A stretch of 64,000 nt of DNA from an uncultured Eubacteriales bacterium (GTDB lineage Bacteria > Bacillota > Clostridia > Christensenellales > CAG-138): the NCBI GenBank assembly GCA_900319345.1, contig ONNZ01000001.1, positions 66,739-130,738 on the forward strand. Reading direction: 5' to 3'. The notes beneath the pieces are model-generated. The model searched no databases and was not told the DNA's origin. It saw only the letters and a list, made by a program, of their open reading frames with translations. How positions within the stretch are numbered: position 1 is the stretch's first letter; every line of letters begins with the position of its first letter. Of this stretch, positions 42,102 to 50,321 are shown in pieces. Both the position numbers and the translations under genes were made by a program.

Positions 42102-42869
42102 ATGTCCCTGTTGGAAGTGAAGAATCTAAGGAAGGTCTACACCGCCCGCCTGGGCGGGACCGGGGTGGAGGCGCTCAAAAACGTGAGCTTCGCCGTGGAA
42201 AGCGGCGAGTTCGTGGCCATCATGGGCGAAAGCGGCTCCGGGAAGACCACCCTGCTGAACATCCTGGCGGCTCTCGATCGCCCCTCCGGCGGCCGGGTGC
42301 TGCTGAACGGGGAGGACATGGCCGGCGTCCGGGAGCGGGATCTCACTGCTTTTCGCCGGGACAACCTGGGATTCGTGTTCCAGGACTTCAATTTGCTGGA
42401 CGCCTTCACCGTCCGGGACAACGTCTTTTTGCCCCTGGTACTGGCGGGCAAGAGCTACGACGAGATGAACGGGCGGCTCCTGCGCCTGGCCCCAGCTCTG
42501 GGCATCGGGGAGCTCCTCAACAAGTTCCCCTACGAGCTCTCCGGCGGCCAGAAGCAGCGCACCGCCGTGGCACGGGCCCTCATCACCCAGCCCGCTATCC
42601 TGCTGGCCGACGAGCCCACGGGCGCCCTCGACTCCAAGGCCTCCGACAGCCTCCTCAGGGTCTTCGAGAGCCTGAACGCCCAGGGCCAGACCATCCTGAT
42701 GGTCACCCACAGCGTCACCGCCGCCAGCCACGCCAAGCGGACCTTATTCCTCCGGGACGGCATGATCTACCACCAGCTCTACCGGGGCAACCGGACCCAG
42801 GGGGAGATGTTCGCCGAGATCTCCCATACCCTGACGGTCATGACCAGCGAGGAGAACGGCCATGCGTAA
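42102..42869 (+). CDS. ABC transporter ATP-binding protein (BceA-like)
   Basis: A 255-residue ATPase of the MacB/BceA type: Walker A GESGSGKTTLL, Q-loop FQDFNLLDAFTVRDN, signature ELSGGQKQR, Walker B ILLADEPTGALDSK, and His in MVTHS. GGAGG lies 8 bases or so before this ATG; an in-frame ATG 15 bases earlier overlaps the site. Works with the following permease in peptide-antibiotic detoxification and signalling. Overlaps the permease gene by 8 bases. Confidence 0.94.
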   Translation: MSLLEVKNLRKVYTARLGGTGVEALKNVSFAVESGEFVAIMGESGSGKTTLLNILAALDRPSGGRVLLNGEDMAGVRERDLTAFRRDNLGFVFQDFNLLDAFTVRDNVFLPLVLAGKSYDEMNGRLLRLAPALGIGELLNKFPYELSGGQKQRTAVARALITQPAILLADEPTGALDSKASDSLLRVFESLNAQGQTILMVTHSVTAASHAKRTLFLRDGMIYHQLYRGNRTQGEMFAEISHTLTVMTSEENGHA

Positions 42870-44589
42870 GATCGGCTTCTATCCCCAGCTGGCCCTTCGG
42901 TCGTTGCGGCTCAACGGCAAGTTCTATCTGCCGTACCTTCTCTCCGGCATGGTCAGCGCGGCCATGCTCTACGACATCCTGTTTTTGAACATGAACCGGG
43001 GCATCTATGCCCTGAAGAGCGTCAACGCGGTCCAGGGGCTCCTGGGCTTCGGGGCCATGGTGGTGGCTCTCTTCTCCTTCGCCCTCCTCTGCTACACCAA
43101 CGGCTTCCTCATGAAGCGGCGGCAGAGGGAGCTGGGGCTCTACAACATCCTGGGCATGGAGAAGCGTCATTTGGCCCGGCTCCTCCTTTGGGAGACGGTA
43201 TTCGCCGCCCTCCTCTGCATCCTGGGCGGGCTGCTGCTGGGGGTGCTGCTCTCCAAGCTCTTTTTGCTCCTCCTCTGTGCGGTGATCCAGGCGGAGGTGC
43301 CCTTCGGCTTCGAGGTGCCCCGGGACGCGGCGGTCTACACGGCGGTGGTCTTCGGAGGCATCTTCCTCCTGAACTACCTGCTGAACCTGCTGCGCCTCAA
43401 TCGGGTGAAGCCCATCGAGCTCTTGCACGGCGGCGAATCCGGGGAGCGGGAGCCCCGAACGAAATGGGTTTTGACCGCCCTGGGCCTTCTCACCATGGGC
43501 GCGGGCTACGGCCTGTCCCTGACGGTGTCGGACCCCATCAACGCCCTGACGCTCTTCTTCCTGGCGGTGGTCCTGGTGATCGTGGGCACCTACTGCCTGT
43601 TCACCGCCGGGAGCATCGCCCTCCTCAAGGCCCTGCGAAAGAATAAGAAGTATTACTACCAAACCCGGCACTTCACCGCCGTCTCGGGCATGCTCCACCG
43701 GATGAAGCGGAACGCGGCGGGCCTCGCCACCATCTGCATTTTGTCCACCATGGTGCTGGTCACCGTGTCCACCACCCTGTGCCTCTACGTGGGGGTGGAC
43801 GAGATGCTGGATCTGATGTACTGCCGGGACGTGCAGACCTACGTGAACCGCGGCGCGCCGGAGGACCTGCCAAAGGTGAAGGCCCTCTACGAGCGCAAGG
43901 CCGCGGAGCTGGGCGTGGAGATGAAGGACTTCGCCGCCCTCTGCTTCTACGCCCCCGCCACGGAGTACGCCAACAACCGGACCGACATCGAGCCCTATCT
44001 CCCGCAGGCGGACGGCGCGGACCCGGTGGGGGACCCAAGTGACGGGCCCCTGCGGGTGTACGTGGGCTGCAACCTGGCCCCGGACGCGGACGCCAGCCTC
44101 TTCGCCGCCTCCGTGGCGGTGGGGACCCGGGACCTGCCCCTAAGTAGCAGCTGGTACTTCACCGAAGACTGCCGGGCCGGGCGCACGGACTTCTGGGCGA
44201 GCCTGGGCGGCTTCTTCTTCATCGGCCTGTTCCTGGGGGCCCTGTTCCTCATGGCGGCGGTGCTCATCGTCTACTACAAGCAGGTCTCCGAAGGCTACGA
44301 GGACGCCCGCAGCTTCGTCATCATGCAGCAGGTGGGCATGACCCAGGCGGAGGTGAAGAGCTCCATCCGGAGCCAGGTCTCCACGGTCTTCTTCCTGCCC
44401 CTCCTGGCCGCTGCCTGCCACACCGCCGGGGCCTTCCCCATGACGAAGAAGATCCTGCTGCTCTTCGGCCTCTCCAACACGGGCCTCTTCCTCCTCTGCA
44501 GCGGCCTCACCCTCCTCGTCTTCGCCCTGGCCTACTACTGCATCTACCGCTTCACCGCCCGGGAGTACTACCGGATCGTGAGGCGGTAA
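42862..44589 (+). CDS. FtsX-like ABC permease (BceB-like)
   Basis: A 575-residue permease. An N-terminal helix, then a first FtsX block (about 50-190), further helices, a large extracellular domain (about 310-430, from MLDLMYCRDVQTYVNRG to SSSWYFTED), and the last helices with a second FtsX-like coupling loop (QQVGMTQAEVKSSIRSQV). The large loop between helices VII and VIII is the sensory hallmark of BceB, though this protein is somewhat shorter than the 640-residue Bacillus protein. Confidence 0.92.
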   Translation: MRKIGFYPQLALRSLRLNGKFYLPYLLSGMVSAAMLYDILFLNMNRGIYALKSVNAVQGLLGFGAMVVALFSFALLCYTNGFLMKRRQRELGLYNILGMEKRHLARLLLWETVFAALLCILGGLLLGVLLSKLFLLLLCAVIQAEVPFGFEVPRDAAVYTAVVFGGIFLLNYLLNLLRLNRVKPIELLHGGESGEREPRTKWVLTALGLLTMGAGYGLSLTVSDPINALTLFFLAVVLVIVGTYCLFTAGSIALLKALRKNKKYYYQTRHFTAVSGMLHRMKRNAAGLATICILSTMVLVTVSTTLCLYVGVDEMLDLMYCRDVQTYVNRGAPEDLPKVKALYERKAAELGVEMKDFAALCFYAPATEYANNRTDIEPYLPQADGADPVGDPSDGPLRVYVGCNLAPDADASLFAASVAVGTRDLPLSSSWYFTEDCRAGRTDFWASLGGFFFIGLFLGALFLMAAVLIVYYKQVSEGYEDARSFVIMQQVGMTQAEVKSSIRSQVSTVFFLPLLAAACHTAGAFPMTKKILLLFGLSNTGLFLLCSGLTLLVFALAYYCIYRFTAREYYRIVRR

Positions 44590-44606
44590 AGGAAGCCTTT
44601 GTATCG

Positions 44607-44634
44607 AAAGAGCCGGTCCCCGGCTCTTTTTGTG
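44607..44634 (+). terminator. Terminator after the Bce-type permease gene
   Basis: AAAGAGCCGG (44607-44616), 3-base loop, CCGGCTCTTT (44620-44629), then TTTGTG. Confidence 0.93.
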
Positions 44635-44637
44635 TTG

Positions 44638-44666
44638 TTGAATATCTAAGCGCCATCGGGTATACT
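44638..44666 (+). promoter_or_regulatory. Promoter of the adenylate-forming enzyme gene
   Basis: TTGAAT (44638-44643), 17 bases, TATACT (44661-44666); GGGGAGGA precedes the ATG. Confidence 0.8.
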
Positions 44667-44695
44667 TTGTGTATCAAACAAGGGGAGGATGACCC

Positions 44696-46021
44696 ATGAG
44701 CCTGCTTGCGACCATGGCCAAGACCTATGGGAAGGACCGGGCGAGCCGGGAGAAGCTAAAGAGGATACAGCGAAAGCGGCTGCGGGCCCTGGTGGAGTAC
44801 GCCCGGAAGAACAGCCCCTTCTACCGGGAGTTGTACGCCGAGCTGAGGGCGGATTGGACGATGGAGGACCTGCCCCCCGTGACCAAGCCGGAGCTGATGG
44901 CGCGGTTCGACGACGTGGTCACGGACCGAACCGTCACCATGGCCCGGGTCCGGGATTTCACCAAGGACATCGACAACGTAGGGCGGATGCTGGACGGGAA
45001 GTATCTCGTCTTTCAGACCTCCGGGTCCACAGGCCACCCCGCCGTGGTGCTCTACGATAAGGGGGCCGTGGACGTAGCCTCCGCCGTAGCCGCCTTTCGG
45101 ACCTTCGCCCGGCAGGAGGATTTCAAGAGGTTCATGGCCCACGGCAAGCGGACCGCCGGGGTCTTCGCCGACCACGGGTTCTACCTGGCCTGCGGCATGT
45201 CCCGGTATCTGCAGCTGCAAATGCCTCGAAAGCAGACCAAGATCACCGTGGACGTGAACGGGCCCGAGGCGGAAATCGTGCAGGCTTTGAACGACTTTCA
45301 GCCCGCCATGCTCAGCGGCTACCCGTCCAACCTGGCCCTGCTGGCCGACTATACGGGGCTGGACATCCATCCCGACGTGGTGATCACCGGCGGCGAGCGC
45401 CTCACCGACGCCGTCCGGCGGAAGCTTTCGGACCGGTTCGGCTGCTACGTCCAGACCCACTACTCCTGCACCGAGGGCGGGGAGCTGGCCTGCGAATGCG
45501 CCGAGGGGCATCTGCATATCAACGAGGATTGGGTCATCCTGGAGGCCGTGGACCGGGAGGGGAAGCCCGTGGCCTCCGGCGTCCAGTCCGACCGGGTGTT
45601 CATCACCAACCTGTCCAACTTCATCCAGCCCTTTATCCGCTACGAGCTCACGGACCGGGTGGTGGTCCACGAGGAGGCCTGCCCCTGCGGCCGGACCACC
45701 CGGTGGCTGGAGATCGAAGGCCGCACCGACGATATCTTGACCTTCTCGGGCGGCGTCCGGGTGGCGCCCATGTCCCTCTACAAGGTGCTGGAGGAGGTGC
45801 CGGCCCTGCGCCGGTTCCAGCTGGTCCAGCGGGGAGAGGACGCAGTGGAGCTGCGGGTCCTGTCTGACGAGCCCGAGGCCGCCTTCGCGGCGGCGAAAGA
45901 GTCCCTGGAAAACTTCTTCGAGAGCAAGGGCCTCCGAGTGGCGGTCCTGCCCTCGGATACGCCCCCCAGCCCGGACCCGGTCAGCGGCAAGTTCCAGCAC
46001 GTGTACCGGGCGAAGGATTGA
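44696..46021 (+). CDS. Adenylate-forming enzyme, coenzyme F390 synthetase / phenylacetate-CoA ligase-like
   Basis: A 441-residue member of the ANL superfamily subgroup of phenylacetate-CoA ligase and CapK/F390-synthetase-like proteins. AMP-binding motif QTSGSTGHPAVVLYD, then SGYPSNLALLADY, ITGGERLTDAVRRKL and YSCTEGGELACEC, and a short C-terminal lid domain (about 345-441). Likely activates a carboxylate as an acyl-AMP; substrate unknown. It has its own promoter and is followed by the amidohydrolase gene, whose promoter overlaps its stop codon. Confidence 0.85.
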   Translation: MSLLATMAKTYGKDRASREKLKRIQRKRLRALVEYARKNSPFYRELYAELRADWTMEDLPPVTKPELMARFDDVVTDRTVTMARVRDFTKDIDNVGRMLDGKYLVFQTSGSTGHPAVVLYDKGAVDVASAVAAFRTFARQEDFKRFMAHGKRTAGVFADHGFYLACGMSRYLQLQMPRKQTKITVDVNGPEAEIVQALNDFQPAMLSGYPSNLALLADYTGLDIHPDVVITGGERLTDAVRRKLSDRFGCYVQTHYSCTEGGELACECAEGHLHINEDWVILEAVDREGKPVASGVQSDRVFITNLSNFIQPFIRYELTDRVVVHEEACPCGRTTRWLEIEGRTDDILTFSGGVRVAPMSLYKVLEEVPALRRFQLVQRGEDAVELRVLSDEPEAAFAAAKESLENFFESKGLRVAVLPSDTPPSPDPVSGKFQHVYRAKD

Positions 46022-46046
46022 ATCGGCGGTTGAAAAGGAGTATACT
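46018..46046 (+). promoter_or_regulatory. Promoter of the D-aminoacylase/M20 pair
   Basis: TTGAAT (46018-46023), 17 bases, TATACT (46041-46046). The -35 box overlaps the stop codon of the preceding gene. Confidence 0.75.
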
Positions 46047-46075
46047 GCGGGCAGCAACGAGAAAAAGAGGCGGAT

Positions 46076-47662
46076 ATGTTCGACATCATCATTTTGAACG
46101 GCAGCGTTTTAGACGGCAGCGGCGGCCCGGCCCAGAGGCTGGACCTGGGCGTCCGGGACGGGAAGATCGCCGCCCTGGGGGACCTGCGGGAGGCGGAGGC
46201 GGCGAAGATCGTCGACGCCGCCGGGAAGATAGTGTGCCCCGGCTTTTTGGACCTGCACCGTCATGCGGACGGAGCCCTGTTCCGGCCCGGCTACGGGGAT
46301 TGCGACCTGTTTCAGGGGATCACCACCGTCGGCAACGGCAACTGCGGCCTGTCCCTGGCCCCCCAGGCGGGGCCCTACCGGGAGGCCATCGCCGCCTACC
46401 TCAAGCCGGTGACCGGCGACTTCGAGGGGGTGCCCGTGGACACCATGGCCGATTACCTCAGCGCCCTGAAGGCCCGGCCCCTGCCCGTGAACGCCCTCAT
46501 GCTGGCGGGCGGCGGCACCATCCGCGCGAGCGTGGCCGGGTTTCAAAAGCTGCGGCTGGAGGACCAGGACTATGCCGAGATCCATCGGCGTCTCGAGCAG
46601 TCCCTTAACCACGGGGCGTCGGGCGTGTCCTTGGGTCTGGGCTACGCGCCGGAGTGCTACTACACCACCGACGAGCTCATTCGCGCCCTGGAGCCCATCC
46701 GCAACACGGACACCGTCCTGTCCGTCCACATGCGGGAGGAGGCCATGAAGCTGCTCCCGTCCATCGACGAGATGATCTCGGTGGCCAAGGCCCTGCGAGT
46801 GCCCCTCCAGATCAGCCATCTCAAGGGCAGCGGTCGGGAGAACTGGGGCAGGCTCATCCCCCAGGCCCTGAACCGGATCGCCCAGGCCCGGGAGGCGGGG
46901 TTGGACGTTTGCTGCGACGTGTACGCCTACACCGCAGGCAGCACCCAGCTCATCCACATCCTGCCGCCGGAATTTTTGCAGGGGGGCCCCGCCGCCATCA
47001 CGGAGCGGCTTCGGGACAGCGCCGCCCGCAGGCGCCTCCTGGACCGGCTGGAAAACGGCCGGGACTTCGACAACTACGTGTATCTGGTGGGCTGGGAGAA
47101 CATCTTCGTCTCTGCCCTGAAGCGGCCGGAGGACGCCCCCTACGTGGGCAAATCCATCGCTGAGGCCGCCGGGGACAAGGACCCGGCCACCTTCGCCCTG
47201 GACCTTCTGCGGGACAACGACTGCGAGGTCACCATGATCGACTTCATCACCGCGGAAGAGGACATCGCCCGGATCCTGCAGAGCCCCTTCGCCTACTCTA
47301 TCTCCGACGCCACCTTCCCCACCGGCGGGAAGCTCCACCCCCGGGTCTACGGAGCCTTCAGCCAGGTAATCGAGACCTACGTGAACGGGCGGCACGCTTT
47401 GACCCTGCCGGAGGCCGTGAACCGGATGACCCGGCGGCCGGCGGACCGGTACGGGCTGAAGCACAAGGGCCGCATCGCCCTGGGCGCGGACGCGGACGTG
47501 CTGGTGTTCGACCCGAAGCGGGTCCACGTGACCGCCACCTACGATCAGCCGGCGCAGCGGGCCGAGGGCATGGACTATGTGATCGTGAACGGCCGGATCG
47601 CCCTGGAGAACGAGCGGCTCACCGGCGTGCAAGCAGGAAACGTATTGGAGGGAAACAGATGA
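46076..47662 (+). CDS. N-acyl-D-amino-acid deacylase family amidohydrolase
   Basis: A 528-residue metal-dependent amidohydrolase. The metal-site HxH motif is in DLHRHADG, the GNGNCGLSLAP stretch contains the conserved Cys of D-aminoacylases, and the His ligands lie in SVHMREE and QISHLKGSG, with an Asp in YSISDATFP. The family removes the acyl group from N-acyl-D-amino acids; dihydroorotase-like relatives exist, so the exact substrate is open. It overlaps the next gene by 4 bases. Confidence 0.9.
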   Translation: MFDIIILNGSVLDGSGGPAQRLDLGVRDGKIAALGDLREAEAAKIVDAAGKIVCPGFLDLHRHADGALFRPGYGDCDLFQGITTVGNGNCGLSLAPQAGPYREAIAAYLKPVTGDFEGVPVDTMADYLSALKARPLPVNALMLAGGGTIRASVAGFQKLRLEDQDYAEIHRRLEQSLNHGASGVSLGLGYAPECYYTTDELIRALEPIRNTDTVLSVHMREEAMKLLPSIDEMISVAKALRVPLQISHLKGSGRENWGRLIPQALNRIAQAREAGLDVCCDVYAYTAGSTQLIHILPPEFLQGGPAAITERLRDSAARRRLLDRLENGRDFDNYVYLVGWENIFVSALKRPEDAPYVGKSIAEAAGDKDPATFALDLLRDNDCEVTMIDFITAEEDIARILQSPFAYSISDATFPTGGKLHPRVYGAFSQVIETYVNGRHALTLPEAVNRMTRRPADRYGLKHKGRIALGADADVLVFDPKRVHVTATYDQPAQRAEGMDYVIVNGRIALENERLTGVQAGNVLEGNR

Positions 47663-48843
47663 TCGGTGAAGATTTGCAGCGGGAAACGTTGGATCTTTTG
47701 CGGCGGCTCATCGCCTGCCCCAGCCTGTCCGGCCGGGAGCAGGGGGTGGCGGACATTTTGAAGAGGTATTTGGCCGAAAACGGCTTTTCCACCCTGGAGA
47801 TCGACCGGTACGGGGACCTGGTGGCTGGCGTGGCCGGGACCCGGCCCGGCGTCCGACTCCTGTTCGACGGCCATATGGACACCGTCCCCGCCGACAACGC
47901 GGGGGACTGGACCACGCCCCCCTTCGAGCCCGTAATCCGGGACGGGAAGCTCTACGGCCGGGGCACCAGCGACATGAAGGGGGCGGACGCCGCCTTCGCC
48001 GTGGCCGCCGCCCAATACCTCCGGGAGAGGGGCCGGGATTTTGCCGGGGAGCTCTGGTTCGCCGGAGTGGTCCAGGAGGAGTGCTTCGAGGGCGTCTGCG
48101 CCAAGGAGGTGGCAAAGCGGGTCCGGCCGGATTTGGTCGTCATCGGTGAGGCCTCCGAGGGGAATCTGAAGCTTTCCCAGCGGGGCCGGGCGGAGATCGT
48201 GCTGGAGACCTTTGGCGTGCCCTGCCACAGCGCCAACCCGGAGAAGGGCGTCAACGCCGCCGCCCACATGTGCGCCCTCATCGACGAGATCTTGAAGCTC
48301 CCGCCCACCAAGGACCCCCGGATGGTGGGGGACGGCATTTTGGTGCTGACGGACATAAAGTCTGCTCCCTACCCCGGCGCCTCCGTGGTGCCCCACTACT
48401 GCCGGGCCACCTTCGACCGGCGGCTGCTGGTGGGCGAGACTCGGGAGAGCGTGCTCAAGCCCATCCAGGCCATCATCGACCGGCAGAAGGAACTGGACCC
48501 CACCTTGAACGCCCGGGTGTCCTACCCCATGGGCAGCGCCGTCTGCTCCACCGGCGAGACGGTGGAAGCGGAACGGTTCTTCGCCCCCTGGTGGTTCGCC
48601 CCCGACGAGCGGACCCAGCGGGTGAAGGCCGCCATGGAGGCGCGGGGCCTGACGCCCAAGATCACCGGCTACAGCTTCTGCACCAACGGCAGCTACTACG
48701 CGGGCGAGGCGGGCATCCCCACCTTCGGCTTCGGCCCCTCCCGGGAGAACCTGGCCCACACGGTGGACGAGCACATCGCCCTCACGGACCTCTACGATGC
48801 CGTGGACGGATACCTGGCCATTTTGCACGCTGTATTGGATTAA
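47659..48843 (+). CDS. M20 family metallopeptidase/hydrolase (YgeY-like)
   Basis: A 394-residue di-zinc hydrolase of the M20/ArgE/DapE group, close to YgeY. Metal ligands are visible in FDGHMDTVP (His, Asp), GRGTSDMKG (bridging Asp), VQEECFEG (Glu-Glu), GEASEGN (Glu) and the C-terminal ENLAHTVDEHI (His). The dimerisation lid begins near residue 180. Coupled to the D-aminoacylase-like gene, so the pair probably degrades an acylated or carbamoylated amino acid or peptide. The composite hairpin element follows. Confidence 0.9.
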   Translation: MIGEDLQRETLDLLRRLIACPSLSGREQGVADILKRYLAENGFSTLEIDRYGDLVAGVAGTRPGVRLLFDGHMDTVPADNAGDWTTPPFEPVIRDGKLYGRGTSDMKGADAAFAVAAAQYLRERGRDFAGELWFAGVVQEECFEGVCAKEVAKRVRPDLVVIGEASEGNLKLSQRGRAEIVLETFGVPCHSANPEKGVNAAAHMCALIDEILKLPPTKDPRMVGDGILVLTDIKSAPYPGASVVPHYCRATFDRRLLVGETRESVLKPIQAIIDRQKELDPTLNARVSYPMGSAVCSTGETVEAERFFAPWWFAPDERTQRVKAAMEARGLTPKITGYSFCTNGSYYAGEAGIPTFGFGPSRENLAHTVDEHIALTDLYDAVDGYLAILHAVLD

Positions 48844-48862
48844 AAGAAGGATTGAAAGCTTC

Positions 48863-49000
48863 GCACCTTTTCTTTGTAAAGAAAAGGTGCCCAAAAGAAA
48901 CGCAAATGGGAAGTATAGCTTCGTGCTGTGCTTCCCATTGCTCTTCTCGTGCTTCTCTTTTTTGCGCCGCTTTTTCCCTTCACGAAGAGAAAAAAGCGGC
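48863..49000. repeat. Composite three-hairpin element, copy 5 (inverted)
   Basis: C: GCACCTTTTCTTT (48863-48875) / 48878-48890, 13 bp. B: TGGGAAGTA (48907-48915) / TGCTTCCCA (48929-48937). A: GCCGCTTTTTCCCTTC type (48966-49000) with one or two mismatches. Between convergent genes. Confidence 0.88.
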
Positions 49001-49017
49001 AAAAGATAACTGCCCTC

Positions 49018-50169
49018 TCACATCTTCGGCAGGTACTTCTCCGGGTTCTCGGGGAGGCCGTGGATGAGGAGCTCGTAGCGGATGGTCACCAGCCGCCCGT
49101 CGTTGGGAGGCTCCGGCAGCACCGCCACCTGCTCCCCCTTCTTCACCCGCTGGTACAGCTCCACCAACGGTCGCTGACAGCCGATGATCCGGGACAGGCA
49201 CCCGGTCTCGTCGTGAAGGATGTCAATGACCAGGCCCATGTCCCCCCGGGTCCCGCAGTAGATCACCACGCCACCTTCGGGGGCCATGACCCGGGCAACG
49301 CTATCGGCGGAGATCTCGGTCCCGTAGCGCATGCCCCCGTCCGTCATGCCGAAGGAAGCGCTGATGGCCCCCGCCACGGGCCACATGGGGTCGAACCCCT
49401 CGATGGACAGTGCCTCGGGGCCCGCTTCGGGGGAAGCCGCCTCCATGGCCCAGCTCCCGTTCTCCACGAGCTGATCCACCTTTCCCTGGCCCACCACGAA
49501 CTCGTTGGTCTTCACCTCGGAGAAGGCGGCCTGGCCCCGGTACACGGTCTCATAATAGGTTAGCGTATAGGGATAGACGCCCATGGTCCGATAGATGCGG
49601 CTGCCCGCCGCGAGCCGGGCGTTCTCCTGGGTGACGGTCTCCACCTGCCCCTGTTCGATGACGCAGCGGACCACGGTCCGTACGATGGGCAACAGACTCT
49701 CGTCCGCCTTCAGGGTGTTCACCGCCTCCTCCAGGTTCAGCAGCTTCCCGCGGCCCGAGGGGGCTTCCAGGGACAGGTTTTGATCGAATCCGGCCCGGAT
49801 CAGCCGCTGGTCGTCGCCAAGACCCAGCTGAGCGGTCTCCTGGAGATACCGCTCCACCGCCTGCTGCCCTTCCTCGGCGTTCTGGGCCGTGAACAGCACC
49901 CGCCCATCCGCCACCAGGTCCAATGCCTCCGGCGGGTACTCCCGAGGCACCTGCACCCGGATGACCGTAGGCGCCGGGGTCACCCTGAGCTGGGCCGGGG
50001 TGGCCGTGGGCGTGGGCGGTACCGTGGGCGAGGTGCGGGGCAGGCTGAGGCCCGCCTCCAGCCGCCCGTCGCCCCGCATCAGGAGCCACAGCAGGAGGCT
50101 CAGCGCCGTCACCACCAGCACCAGCGCCAGCGCGCCGTAGCGTATGAGCTTGTCCCGTTTCCATTTCAT
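49018..50169 (-). CDS. Membrane-anchored protein with degenerate LytM (M23-like) domain
   Basis: A 383-residue protein: N-terminal membrane helix (about 10-31), PT-rich stalk (about 44-70), a central domain of unknown type (75-255) and a C-terminal LytM-like domain (about 265-383, WPVAGAISASFGMTDGG...). In active M23 peptidases the zinc is held by HxxxD and HxH; here these places read MRYGTEI and IRYELLI, so the ligands are gone. Such inactive LytM proteins can regulate cell-wall hydrolases or sporulation complexes (SpoIIQ is one example). The ATG lies 8 bases after TATACT without a ribosome-binding site, so the mRNA may be leaderless. Confidence 0.82.
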   Translation of the reverse strand: MKWKRDKLIRYGALALVLVVTALSLLLWLLMRGDGRLEAGLSLPRTSPTVPPTPTATPAQLRVTPAPTVIRVQVPREYPPEALDLVADGRVLFTAQNAEEGQQAVERYLQETAQLGLGDDQRLIRAGFDQNLSLEAPSGRGKLLNLEEAVNTLKADESLLPIVRTVVRCVIEQGQVETVTQENARLAAGSRIYRTMGVYPYTLTYYETVYRGQAAFSEVKTNEFVVGQGKVDQLVENGSWAMEAASPEAGPEALSIEGFDPMWPVAGAISASFGMTDGGMRYGTEISADSVARVMAPEGGVVIYCGTRGDMGLVIDILHDETGCLSRIIGCQRPLVELYQRVKKGEQVAVLPEPPNDGRLVTIRYELLIHGLPENPEKYLPKM

Positions 50170-50177
50170 TTGGGTAT

Positions 50178-50206
50178 AGTATAGCATTTCCCTGTCCGGG
50201 CGGCAA
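50178..50206 (-). promoter_or_regulatory. Promoter of the degenerate-LytM gene, predicted near-leaderless
   Basis: TTGCCG (50201-50206), 17 bases, TATACT (50178-50183) on the minus strand; ATG at 50169. Confidence 0.7.
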
Positions 50207-50254
50207 GACCCCCCTTGCGCCGCCAGGATTCCGCCCGCAAGCGTGAATTTGGTA

Positions 50255-50283
50255 TTGGCAAATGTTTGGAACGATGATATGAT
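50255..50283 (+). promoter_or_regulatory. Promoter of the glycogen operon
   Basis: TTGGCA (50255-50260), 17 bases, TATGAT (50278-50283); a leader of about 30 bases with GGGGGG before the glgB ATG. Confidence 0.75.
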
Positions 50284-50321
50284 ATATATACACTTAGGGT
50301 AACTATATGCTGGGGGGTACT

